From 40CM-2-70-7 sp035631315 (GTDB taxonomy: Bacteria; Gemmatimonadota; Gemmatimonadetes; Gemmatimonadales; GWC2-71-9), in NCBI GenBank assembly GCA_035631315.1, contig DASQIZ010000033.1, positions 1 through 23,195 of the forward strand: a stretch of DNA of 23,195 nt, read 5' to 3'. The notes beneath the pieces were generated by a model that had not been told where the DNA came from, ran no database searches, and was given only the letters and a program-made list of their open reading frames with translations. Positions within the stretch are counted from its first letter, which is position 1. The number at the start of each line of letters is the position of its first letter. Shown here one piece after another: positions 8,918 through 18,328 of the stretch. Position numbers and translations under genes: made by a program.

Positions 8918-9852
8918 GCCGCGCCGTTGGACGGGTGGGATTGGCGGCGGCCGTCATGGCCGCGGCCCTCGCGGGGTGCCACGCCAAGGCCCAGGGGCCG
9001 CGCGAGTTCGACGGAACACATGCCTTCAGCTACCTCGAGGCCCAGATGAAGTTCGGCCCCCGCATTCCCGATACGCCGGGCCACGACAGCTGCGGGGACT
9101 GGATCGAAGCACAATTGAGGAAGACCGCCGACACCCTGATCGTGCAGGAGTTCACGGTGACGAACAAGAAGGGCGTGCACCTCAGGCTGAAGAACTACCT
9201 CGCCCGGTTCCGCCCCAAGGCGGCCGACCGCGTGCTCTACCTGGCCCACTGGGACACGCGCCCCATCGCCGATCAGGACCCCAACCTGGGCAACCAGCGG
9301 AAGCCGGTGCCCGGGGCGAATGACGGCGCGTCAGGAGTGGCCGTCCTCCTCGGTGTGGCGGACGCGTTGAAGAAGCGCCCACCCGCCGTCGGCGTGGATC
9401 TCCTGTTTGTCGATGGCGAGGATTACGGCGACTTCGACGCCGCGACCCTCGATTCGTCGTTTTCAGACGTGCTGATGGGATCCCGGTACTTTGCCAAGCA
9501 CCTGCCCGATCCCAAGTACGCACCGATGATGGCCGTCCTGTTCGACATGATCGGCGCCAAGAACCTGGTGATTCCGGTGGAGCAGTATTCGCAGGCTTTC
9601 GCGCCCGAAGTGGTCGACCGGGTCTGGCATGTGGCCGACTCACTCGGATACGGAAAAGTTTTCCTGCGGCAGACGGGGCCGTCCCTGATCGACGACCACA
9701 CCATGCTCCAGCATGCCGGCATCCACGCCATCGACATGGTGGATTTCGACGGCTATCACGCGTACTGGCACACCGTGGATGACACGATCGACAAGGTGTC
9801 GGCGGAGTCGCTGCAGATAGTCGGGGATGTGGCGGTGGCGCTCGTTCGATAG
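8914..9852 (+). CDS. Glutaminyl-peptide cyclotransferase-like M28 lipoprotein
   Basis: A 312-residue M28-fold metalloenzyme most like glutaminyl cyclases, which convert N-terminal Gln to pyroglutamate. The N terminus is a lipoprotein signal with lipobox LAGC (Cys22), so it should be anchored in the inner or outer membrane and face the periplasm or surface. Compared with human QC, the equivalents appear present: Asp137 (NDGASG), Glu169 and Asp170 (DGED), Asp211 (FDMIG), Asp261 (DDHTML), and Trp285-His286 (YWHTVDD). The combination FDMIGAKN, DDH and WHTVDD favours a cyclase over a plain aminopeptidase, though an M28 aminopeptidase cannot be excluded because His112 and Asp114 (HWD) are also kept. 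ATGA overlaps the sprA stop, so the two are co-translated. The in-frame extension back to 8698 lies inside sprA and is rejected. Confidence 0.8.
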   Translation: MSRAVGRVGLAAAVMAAALAGCHAKAQGPREFDGTHAFSYLEAQMKFGPRIPDTPGHDSCGDWIEAQLRKTADTLIVQEFTVTNKKGVHLRLKNYLARFRPKAADRVLYLAHWDTRPIADQDPNLGNQRKPVPGANDGASGVAVLLGVADALKKRPPAVGVDLLFVDGEDYGDFDAATLDSSFSDVLMGSRYFAKHLPDPKYAPMMAVLFDMIGAKNLVIPVEQYSQAFAPEVVDRVWHVADSLGYGKVFLRQTGPSLIDDHTMLQHAGIHAIDMVDFDGYHAYWHTVDDTIDKVSAESLQIVGDVAVALVR

Positions 9853-9910
9853 ATCCGTCGCGCGTTTTTCGGATGACGCTCGTTGGCTGGCGGGGAGTAG
9901 GTTGCAGGCC

Positions 9911-10321
9911 ATGGACGACAAACGCGCAGCCTTCCTGCTCGGTCTTCTCCTTCTCGGTGGCGCGGGCACCCGCTTCGCCCTCGCCCCACGTCCCGCGCAG
10001 GCACCGGGGGACGTCTCCCTGGTCCCGGCCAGCGACTCACCGCCGGGTTCTCCAAGAGACGTCGCGCACCGGGCGCTCCAGGTCTCCCGGCCACTGCAGC
10101 CCGGTGAACGCATCGACGTGAATCAGGCGAACGCGGTGGAGCTGACCCGGCTGCCGCGGGTGGGTCCGGCGCTCGCTCAGCGCCTCGTGCAATGGCGCAC
10201 CGCGCATGGCCCGTTCCACTCGCTGGCGGCACTCGACTCGGTGCCGGGGGTGGGTCCCAAGCTGTTGGAGGGCTTGCGGAACGCGATCACCTTCTCAGGG
10301 GAAATGCCTCCCGCGCCTTGA
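9911..10321 (+). CDS. comEA: ComEA-like helix-hairpin-helix DNA-binding protein
   Basis: A 136-residue protein with one N-terminal membrane anchor (about 6-24), a Pro-rich linker, and a C-terminal pair of helix-hairpin-helix motifs. These begin at IDVNQANAVEL, continue through LPRVGPALAQRL and end with VPGVGPKLLEGL. This is the ComEA domain, which binds incoming double-stranded DNA in the periplasm during natural transformation. ATG 9911 is chosen because it puts the hydrophobic anchor directly at the N terminus; the longer frame from 9827 overlaps the preceding gene. The best purine run (GGGGAG at 9892) is 13 bases away, a little far. It lies 45 bases upstream of pilB and in the same reading frame. 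Short HhH proteins also serve in other DNA transactions, so a competence role is inferred from the type IV pilus neighbours. Confidence 0.8.
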   Translation: MDDKRAAFLLGLLLLGGAGTRFALAPRPAQAPGDVSLVPASDSPPGSPRDVAHRALQVSRPLQPGERIDVNQANAVELTRLPRVGPALAQRLVQWRTAHGPFHSLAALDSVPGVGPKLLEGLRNAITFSGEMPPAP

Positions 10322-10345
10322 CACACCCACCCCCCAAAGTATGTT
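10318..10345 (+). promoter_or_regulatory. Sigma70-type promoter of pilBTC
   Basis: A perfect TTGACA at 10318-10323, a 16-base spacer, and TATGTT at 10340-10345 (four of six). The TGA stop of the ComEA-like gene lies inside the -35 box. Transcription should begin near 10352, about 15 bases before the TTG start of pilB. The sequence match is direct; activity is inferred. Confidence 0.5.
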
Positions 10346-10366
10346 AGTTGCTTCAACCACAACGAG

Positions 10367-12073
<1,707 letters not shown>

Positions 12074-12086
12074 AGGAGACCAGTCG

Positions 12087-13232
12087 ATGCCGGTGAATCT
12101 GCGCGCGCTCCTCGAAGAGATGATCGAGAAGGATGCTTCCGACCTCCACATCGTGGCCGGGGAGTGTCCCAAGATCCGGGTCGACGGCGACATCGTCAGC
12201 GCGTCGGGGACCGAAGTCCTGACGCCCAAGGACACGCTTTCGCTCGCCTACTCGGTGCTCACCGAAAACCAGAAGAAACGGTTCGAGACCGAGAACGAGC
12301 TGGACTTCTCGTTCGGCATCCAGAACCTGGCCCGCTTCCGCGGCAACTGCTTCAAGCAGCGCGGCTGCGTCTCGCTCGTCATCCGGCAGATTCCGTTCAA
12401 CGTGAAGACCTTCGACGATCTCGGGCTGCCGCCCATCGTCGCGAAGCTCGCGGAAAAGCCGCGCGGCCTGGTGCTCGTCACGGGCCCGACCGGCTCAGGC
12501 AAGAGCACGACACTGGCCGCGATGATCGACAAGATCAACAAGGAAATGAAGGGCCACATCATCACGGTGGAAGATCCGATCGAGTTCATCCACCGCCACC
12601 AGTCGTGCATCGTGAACCAGCGCGAGGTGGGCACCGACACCAACAGCTTCCAGGCCGCGCTGAAGTACGCCCTGCGGCAGGACCCCGACGTCGTGCTCGT
12701 CGGCGAAATGCGCGACCTGGAAACGATTCAGGCGGCGCTGACCATCGCCGAGACCGGACACCTGGCCTTCGCCACCCTGCACACCAATTCGGCGGCGGAG
12801 ACCATCAACCGCGTCATCGACGTCTTTCCGTCGCACCAGCAGTCCCAGATCCGCGCCCAGCTCGCCTTCGTGCTCGAAGGGGTGCTGACCCAGACCCTGC
12901 TGCAGCGCGCCAAGGGCCGTGGCCGCACCATGGCCGCGGAGATCATGGTGTGCACGCCCGCCATCCGGGCGCTGATCCGCGACGACAAGGTTCACCAGAT
13001 CGAGTCGGCGATGCAGGCAGGGAAGAAGTACGGCATGCAGACGCTCAACGACGCGCTGTATCAGCTGTACATGGCCCGGGAAGTCGCGAAGGAAGAGTGC
13101 CTCCGGGTGTCGGGCAATCCGAATGAATTCCTGCGCCAGATCGGCGAACCCCCGATGGACGACAGGGAGCCCGGTCCGCCGGACCCCCGCGGCGCCCAGC
13201 CGGGCGGGGCGAAGGTCGCGGCGCGGCGATAG
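12087..13232 (+). CDS. pilT: Type IV pilus retraction ATPase PilT
   Basis: Cytoplasmic motor that depolymerises pilin to retract the pilus, powering twitching and DNA pulling. The product is 381 residues. The N-terminal PAS-like part opens with the PilT signature DASDLHIVAGECP. The ATPase has Walker A GPTGSGKS (133-140), Asp box VEDPIEF, Walker B VVLVGEMRD and His box TGHLAFATLHTN. AIRALIRDD (292-300) matches the AIRNLIRE motif needed for retraction. The C-terminal tail from about 355 is Pro/Gly-rich and probably disordered; it extends beyond the usual end of about 345-350. AAGGAG at 12073-12078 lies 8 bases before the ATG and begins in the pilB stop codon, so expression is coupled. Confidence 0.95.
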   Translation: MPVNLRALLEEMIEKDASDLHIVAGECPKIRVDGDIVSASGTEVLTPKDTLSLAYSVLTENQKKRFETENELDFSFGIQNLARFRGNCFKQRGCVSLVIRQIPFNVKTFDDLGLPPIVAKLAEKPRGLVLVTGPTGSGKSTTLAAMIDKINKEMKGHIITVEDPIEFIHRHQSCIVNQREVGTDTNSFQAALKYALRQDPDVVLVGEMRDLETIQAALTIAETGHLAFATLHTNSAAETINRVIDVFPSHQQSQIRAQLAFVLEGVLTQTLLQRAKGRGRTMAAEIMVCTPAIRALIRDDKVHQIESAMQAGKKYGMQTLNDALYQLYMAREVAKEECLRVSGNPNEFLRQIGEPPMDDREPGPPDPRGAQPGGAKVAARR

Positions 13233-13252
13233 ACGACTAGAGGAGGCTGGAC

Positions 13253-14455
13253 ATGCCGGTTTTCGAGTATACCGCGCGCACGCTGAAGGGCGAGCTGGTA
13301 CGGGACAAGATCGACCTCCCGACCAAAGACGACGTCATCGCGCATATACGCAAGAACAAGATGATCCTGGTGCAGGTCGTCCAGGCCGCCAAGTCCGTGA
13401 GCTTCAAGTTCGGCGGCGGGGTCAAGACTCGCGACGTCGTGATCTTCACGCGGCAGTTCGCCACCATGATCAACTCGGGCCTCCCGCTGGTCCAGGCGCT
13501 CGACATCCTGGCCCAGCAGACCGAGAACAAGGCCCTCGCCGAGATCACCCGGCAGGTGGTGTACGACGTCGAGTCGGGCCACACGCTGGCCGACGCCCTC
13601 CGCAAGCACCCGAAGGGCTTCACCGATCTCTACGTCAACATGGTGGCCGCCGGTGAGGCCGGCGGTATTCTCGACACCATTCTGCTCCGCCTGGCGCAAT
13701 TCCTGGAAAAGAACGACGCCATCGTCCGGAAGGTCAAAGGCGCGATGATCTACCCCGCCGTGATCTTCTCGGTGGCGGCCATCGCGGTCGCCGTGCTGCT
13801 GATCTTCGTGATCCCGACCTTCCAGAACATGTTCGCGTCGGTGAACCTGCAGCTGCCCCTGCCGACCCGCATCGTGATCGGCATGAGCCAGATCCTCATC
13901 CACTACTGGTGGGCCATCATCGGGGTCATCGGCGGCTCCGTGTTCGCCGTGAACCGGTACTACAAGACACCCGCCGGCAAACTGCAGATCGATCACATGA
14001 TGCTGAAGGCCCCCGTACTCGGCGACCTGCTGCGCAAGTCGGCCGTGTCGCGCTTCACCCGCACCCTGGGGACCCTGATCTCGTCGGGTGTGTCCATCCT
14101 CGACGGCCTGGAGATCACGGCGCGCACGGCGGGCAACATGGTCATCCACAACGCCGTGATGGAATCCCGCGCCTCCATCGCGGGCGGCGAAACCATCTCG
14201 GCGCCGCTGCAGAAGTCGAAAGTCTTCCCGCCCATGGTGATCTCGATGATCGCCGTCGGCGAACAGACCGGCGGTCTGGACGAAATGCTTTCAAAGATCG
14301 CGGACTTCTACGACGAAGAGGTCGACGCCGCGGTCTCGGCGCTCCTGTCCCTGATGGAGCCGATCATGATCGTCGTCCTTGGCGTCATCGTCGGCGGCAT
14401 GGTCGTCGCGATGTACCTGCCGATCTTCGACATGGTGAACGCCGTCCAAGGCTGA
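13253..14455 (+). CDS. pilC: Type IV pilus inner-membrane platform PilC
   Basis: Integral membrane platform that couples PilB and PilT to the growing pilus. The 400-residue GspF/PilC protein has two homologous cytoplasmic helical domains. The first carries AAGEAGG near 132-138 and the second AVGEQTGG near 334-341. Membrane helices lie near 167-190, 213-233 and 369-389. The start MPVFEYTARTLKGE is typical of the family. A textbook AGGAGG at 13241-13246 sits 6 bases before the ATG, 20 bases after the pilT stop. It is the last gene before a terminator hairpin, so pilBTC forms a unit separate from pilSR. Confidence 0.95.
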   Translation: MPVFEYTARTLKGELVRDKIDLPTKDDVIAHIRKNKMILVQVVQAAKSVSFKFGGGVKTRDVVIFTRQFATMINSGLPLVQALDILAQQTENKALAEITRQVVYDVESGHTLADALRKHPKGFTDLYVNMVAAGEAGGILDTILLRLAQFLEKNDAIVRKVKGAMIYPAVIFSVAAIAVAVLLIFVIPTFQNMFASVNLQLPLPTRIVIGMSQILIHYWWAIIGVIGGSVFAVNRYYKTPAGKLQIDHMMLKAPVLGDLLRKSAVSRFTRTLGTLISSGVSILDGLEITARTAGNMVIHNAVMESRASIAGGETISAPLQKSKVFPPMVISMIAVGEQTGGLDEMLSKIADFYDEEVDAAVSALLSLMEPIMIVVLGVIVGGMVVAMYLPIFDMVNAVQG

Positions 14456-14475
14456 CGGGCACGGGCACACAAGAC

Positions 14476-14515
14476 GACGGGGCTCCGGGTCGACCGGGGC
14501 CCCGTCTTGCATTCT
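14476..14515 (+). terminator. Terminator hairpin after pilC
   Basis: Bases 14476-14488 pair with 14494-14506 as a 13-bp GC-rich stem (one G-U) with a 5-base loop, beginning 21 bases after the pilC stop. The downstream tract TTGCATTCT is only moderately U-rich. It separates pilBTC from pilSR. Confidence 0.75.
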
Positions 14516-14586
14516 GCGAGAACCTAGCCAATACTATCGTCCTATCAGATTGCCTCAGAATGACTTAAGCCGTCGGAGGGGCTCGA

Positions 14587-16248
14587 GTGCGCTGGTTCGG
14601 CGTCAAGAGGACTGAAGCGACGGTCCCATCCCCGCAGACCCTCCTGCGGGCCGTGTACGCCGGCCGGATCTCCCTGGCGGTGGCCATCTATGTCACCGCC
14701 GCCGCGAAAGTCGCCGTCGCCGCGCCCCTCCAGGTGCTGGTCGTTTCGTTCGTCCTCATCGCCGCCATCCTGTTCACCGCGTGGTCGTACTGGCGGACCC
14801 ATCTCCGGGCCGTCCCCCCGTCCGAGACCTTCCTGTACCTGCAGGCGATCTTCGACGCGGCGCTGATCACCACGGTGGTGCACATGACGGGGGGCGCGGA
14901 TTCCGACTTCGCGACCCTCTACGTCCCCCTGATCGCCGTGATCGCCGTGCTCATGCCGCCGCAGTCGACGGCCCTGGTCACCACCCTCGTCGGCCTGGTC
15001 TACTTCGCCGACATCTTCTTCGGTCACCGCGGCGTCATCGGCCCCGGACTCTTCATCCAGCTCGGTGTCTTCGCGGCGGTGGCGGCCGTCACCGCGTACT
15101 TCGCGTCGCGGGTGAAGGTGATGGGAGCCGAGCGGGAGGCGCTCGCGGGCGAGCTGCAGCAGGTGAGGCTCGAAGCCGACGACGTGCTCCGCAACCTCCG
15201 CACCGGCGTCATGACGGTCGATTCCTCCGGCAAGCTCCTCTACTCCAACCCGGCCGCCGAAGCGCTCCTCGGCTTCAGCGCGGACGAGTGGCGGGACAAG
15301 CCCATCATGCCGGAGCTGGCGCGCCTGGCCCCCGAGTTCTGGGCCGCGATCATCGCGACGGCCCGGCGTGGCGTGCGGCTGATGCGGGTGGAAGCGAGCG
15401 TGCGCCGCGGAGAGCGGGTGTTCCCGATCGGTCTCACCACCACGACCATCGAGGGGCCGAAGGGCGAGCAGCCCCGCGTCACGGCCATCTTCGCGGACAT
15501 CTCGGACTCCAAGCGTCTCCAGGAGCTGCACCTCCGCGCTGAGCGGCTGGAGGCGGTGGCGGAGCTGTCGAGCTCCCTGGCGCATGAGATCAAGAATCCG
15601 CTCGCGTCCATCCGCTCATCGGTGGAGCAGCTGTCGCGGTCGTCGCGCGCCAATCCCGACGAGAAATTCCTGGCGAATCTGATCGTCCGGGAGAGTGACC
15701 GGCTGTCGCGCCTCCTGTCGGAGTTCCTCGACTTCTCGCGGGTCCGCGTCACCGAATACCGCGTTTTGGACCTGGTCGAGGTGGCCGGTGCCGCGGCCCG
15801 GATGATCGAGGAGCGCGAAGACTTCCCGGAAGACGCCCAGATCACCCTGGAGGGCTCCGCCACGCCCATGGAGGGAGACGAGGATCTGGTGCACCGCGTG
15901 GTGTCGAACCTCGTCCTCAATGCCGCCCAGGCGGCGGGGAAGGGCGCGCGGATCGAGGTCCGCATCGGCCCGGCGGCTCCAGGCGATCTCCCGTCGGGTG
16001 CCGGCATCGAGAACCCGGTGCGGCTCCAGATTACGGACAATGGCCCCGGTATCCCGGACGCCGTTCGCGAACGCCTCTTCGAGCCCTTCGTGACGGGACG
16101 CGTGGGCGGCACCGGCCTGGGGTTGGCGATCGTGCAGCGCGCCGTCGAAGCCCACCGCGGCCTGGTGCTGGTCGACTCGACCCCCGGGTCCGGAACGACG
16201 TTCACCATCTTCTTCCCCGCCGCACGGCAACGAGAGGAAGCCGCATGA
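14587..16248 (+). CDS. pilS: Sensor histidine kinase PilS
   Basis: Membrane kinase of the PilS/PilR pair that controls pilin synthesis. The 553-residue product starts with six predicted membrane helices (about 28-46, 48-69, 82-102, 107-125, 128-146 and 153-173), the hallmark of PilS. A short coil, a PAS domain (about 195-305) and a HisKA domain follow, with phospho-acceptor His333 in SSLAHEIKNPLASI. The HATPase domain has an N box (NLVLNAAQ, 441-448), DNGPGIP (484-490) and GGTGLGL (507-513). GTG is the start, with GGAGGG at 14575-14580, 6 bases upstream. The 130-base gap before it holds the pilC terminator; a weak TTGCAT/TACTAT pair (14507, 14532) has a 19-base spacer, so I do not call a promoter. 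The pilR start overlaps its stop by ATGA. NtrB-like alternatives lack the six helices. Confidence 0.9.
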   Translation: MRWFGVKRTEATVPSPQTLLRAVYAGRISLAVAIYVTAAAKVAVAAPLQVLVVSFVLIAAILFTAWSYWRTHLRAVPPSETFLYLQAIFDAALITTVVHMTGGADSDFATLYVPLIAVIAVLMPPQSTALVTTLVGLVYFADIFFGHRGVIGPGLFIQLGVFAAVAAVTAYFASRVKVMGAEREALAGELQQVRLEADDVLRNLRTGVMTVDSSGKLLYSNPAAEALLGFSADEWRDKPIMPELARLAPEFWAAIIATARRGVRLMRVEASVRRGERVFPIGLTTTTIEGPKGEQPRVTAIFADISDSKRLQELHLRAERLEAVAELSSSLAHEIKNPLASIRSSVEQLSRSSRANPDEKFLANLIVRESDRLSRLLSEFLDFSRVRVTEYRVLDLVEVAGAAARMIEEREDFPEDAQITLEGSATPMEGDEDLVHRVVSNLVLNAAQAAGKGARIEVRIGPAAPGDLPSGAGIENPVRLQITDNGPGIPDAVRERLFEPFVTGRVGGTGLGLAIVQRAVEAHRGLVLVDSTPGSGTTFTIFFPAARQREEAA

Positions 16249-17621
16249 GCGCTCAGCCGTCGATCCTGGTCGTCGACGACGAATCGGGGATCCTGCAGAC
16301 CCTGCAGATCCTCCTGAAGAACGAAGGCTTCGACGTCACCACGGCGCAGGGAGGCAAGGCCGGACTCGAGGCCCTCAAGGCGCATGCGCCCGACATCGTG
16401 CTCACGGATGTACGGATGCCCCAGGTGACCGGGATCGACATTCTGGCCGCGGTGCGCCAGCAGGACCCGGAGACGCCCGTCATCCTGATGACGGCCCAGG
16501 CCTCGCTCCAGACCGCGATTCAGGCCGTCAACGAGGGCGCCTTCTACTACATCCAGAAACCCTTCTCCAACGACGACATGGTGGCGATCTGCCGCCGGGC
16601 TGCCGACTACCGGAATCTCCGGGCCGAAAACAAGCAGCTGAAGCAGGAGATCAGGCGGCGGGAGCGGTCGGGGCTGGTGAAGCCCCTGGGCAAGTCGCGC
16701 CCCTTCGGAGAGGTCATGCGTCTCGCGGAACAGGTGGCGCCGACGGAAAGCACCGTGCTGATCCAGGGTGAATCCGGGACCGGCAAAGAGGTGATCGCCC
16801 GCTACATCCACGAGCTGTCGTCCCGGAGCGAAGGACCCTTTCTGTCGCTGAACTGCGGCGCGCTGCCGGAAAGCCTGCTCGAGTCGGAGCTGTTCGGGCA
16901 CGTGAAGGGGTCGTTCACGGGCGCGGTGCGGGACAAGCAGGGTCTGTTTGCCGCGGCGCGGGGAGGCACGTTCTTCCTGGACGAAATCGGCGAGATGTCT
17001 CCCGCCACCCAGGTGAAACTCCTCCGTGTGCTGCAGGAGCGGGAGGCGATACCGGTCGGCGGCACGGAGGCGGTCCCGCTCGATGTGCGCGTGGTTGCGG
17101 CAACCAACCGGGACCTGGAAGAGGAGATCAAACGGGGCCGGTTCCGGACCGACCTGTTCTACCGGCTGAACGTCATCGCCATCCACCTGCCGCCCCTGCG
17201 CGACCGCCGGGACGACATCCCGATCTTCGTCGATGCCTTCCTCAAGCGGATCGCCAAGGAGCACGGCGAGGAGCCCAAGTCGCTGACGCCCGAGACGCTC
17301 GAGGTCATCATGGCGTACGACTGGCCCGGCAACGTGCGCGAGCTGGAGAACGCCCTGGAGCGGGCCGTCGTCCTGGTGAAGGCGCCGCAGATCCCGCTGA
17401 GCGCCGTCCCCGCGAAGATCACGGAGCGCAAGGCGGAGCCGCTGGTGACTGAAGCAGTGCGGACCAACCCGACGCTGGACGTGATCGAGCAGGCGTACAT
17501 CACGTGGGTCCTGAGCGCCGAAGGCGGTAATAAGACGCGCGCGGCCGAAGTGCTCGGGATCGACCCGTCGACGCTGTACCGGAAGCTGTCGAAATACGAA
17601 GGCGGGAAGGAGCCGGCGTGA
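16245..17621 (+). CDS. pilR: Sigma54-dependent response regulator PilR
   Basis: NtrC-family activator and partner of PilS, which acts on pilA through sigma54 RNA polymerase. The 458-residue product has a receiver domain (Asp11, Asp12, phospho-acceptor Asp55, Thr83, Lys105). The central AAA+ domain has Walker A GESGTGKE (175-182) and Walker B GGTFFLDEI (240-248). Its sigma54-contacting loop reads GSFTGA (222-227) instead of GAFTGA. A Fis-type helix-turn-helix closes the protein (about 428-450, NKTRAAEVLGIDPSTLYRKL). The start overlaps the pilS stop by ATGA. The predicted target is visible in the same window, the -24/-12 promoter at 22977. The assignment as PilR rather than another NtrC-like regulator rests on PilS next door and pilA downstream. 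Confidence 0.92.
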   Translation: MSAQPSILVVDDESGILQTLQILLKNEGFDVTTAQGGKAGLEALKAHAPDIVLTDVRMPQVTGIDILAAVRQQDPETPVILMTAQASLQTAIQAVNEGAFYYIQKPFSNDDMVAICRRAADYRNLRAENKQLKQEIRRRERSGLVKPLGKSRPFGEVMRLAEQVAPTESTVLIQGESGTGKEVIARYIHELSSRSEGPFLSLNCGALPESLLESELFGHVKGSFTGAVRDKQGLFAAARGGTFFLDEIGEMSPATQVKLLRVLQEREAIPVGGTEAVPLDVRVVAATNRDLEEEIKRGRFRTDLFYRLNVIAIHLPPLRDRRDDIPIFVDAFLKRIAKEHGEEPKSLTPETLEVIMAYDWPGNVRELENALERAVVLVKAPQIPLSAVPAKITERKAEPLVTEAVRTNPTLDVIEQAYITWVLSAEGGNKTRAAEVLGIDPSTLYRKLSKYEGGKEPA

Positions 17622-18328
17622 AGCTTTCAATCATCGTGCCGGCATACAACGAAGAACAGACGGTCGAGACGGTGATGAAGAAGTTGCGGGAGATGAAGGA
17701 GCCCGTGGAGATCATCGCGGTGAACGACTGCTCTACGGATGGCACGGGGAAGGTGCTTGACCGCCTCAAGCAGACCGGGCTGGTGGACCAGGTGATCCAC
17801 CACCCGGTGAACCGCGGGAAGGGAGCCGCGCTGCGCGCGGGCTTCGCCGCGGCGACCGGTTCGGTGGTGGTGGTGCAGGACGCCGACCTCGAGTATGACC
17901 CCGCCGATCTGCCGGCGCTCCTCGGCCCCATCCAGCGTGGTGTGGCGGACGCCGTGTTCGGCTCCCGCTTCATGGGCGGACCGCACCGGGTCCTCTACTT
18001 CTGGCACTCCGTGGGCAACGCGGTGCTCACGCTCCTCTCGAACATGTTCACGAACCTGAACCTCACGGACATGGAGACCTGCTACAAGGTCATCCGGGCC
18101 GACTTGATCAAGAAACTGCCCCTCACGTCCGACCGGTTCGGATTCGAAGTCGAAATCACCGCGCGGCTGGCCCAGGCCGGCGCGCGGATCTGGGAGCTCC
18201 CCATTTCCTACTCGGGTCGGACATACGCCGAGGGGAAGAAGATCACGTGGAAGGACGGGGTGGCCGCGTTCTTCCATATCGTGCGCTACAACATGTTTCC
18301 ACCTCCGGGGGAGTGGCGAGCACACTGA
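17618..18328 (+). CDS. DPM1-like family 2 glycosyltransferase
   Basis: A 236-residue GT-A fold glycosyltransferase of the dolichol-phosphate mannose/glucose synthase type. Such enzymes move a sugar from GDP- or UDP-sugar to polyprenyl phosphate at the inner face of the cytoplasmic membrane. Visible motifs are VPAYNEE (7-13), NDCSTDGT (36-43), metal-binding DAD (88-90), GSRFMGG (115-121) and TDMETCYKVIR (150-160). There is no C-terminal membrane domain, as in the soluble DPM1 class. The start is GTG in a GTGA overlap with pilR, with GGGAAGGAG 6 bases upstream. The three following membrane glycosyltransferases are the kind that use polyprenyl-phosphate sugars, so it probably supplies their donor. 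The sugar (mannose, glucose or other) cannot be read from sequence. Confidence 0.88.
   Translation: MKLSIIVPAYNEEQTVETVMKKLREMKEPVEIIAVNDCSTDGTGKVLDRLKQTGLVDQVIHHPVNRGKGAALRAGFAAATGSVVVVQDADLEYDPADLPALLGPIQRGVADAVFGSRFMGGPHRVLYFWHSVGNAVLTLLSNMFTNLNLTDMETCYKVIRADLIKKLPLTSDRFGFEVEITARLAQAGARIWELPISYSGRTYAEGKKITWKDGVAAFFHIVRYNMFPPPGEWRAH

Noticed and set aside
9853..9880. Possible terminator (ATCCG/CGGAT with a T5 run) after the cyclase gene
   Set aside because: The stem is only 5 bp, the loop is 12 bases and the T run is inside the loop rather than after the stem.
14507..14537. Possible sigma70 promoter TTGCAT/TACTAT before pilS
   Set aside because: The spacer is 19 bases and both boxes are weak; it also overlaps the terminator arm.
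15240..17630. Minus-strand open frame of 796 codons
   Set aside because: Antisense to pilS and pilR, both unmistakable by motifs; composition and lack of domains mark it as a shadow frame.
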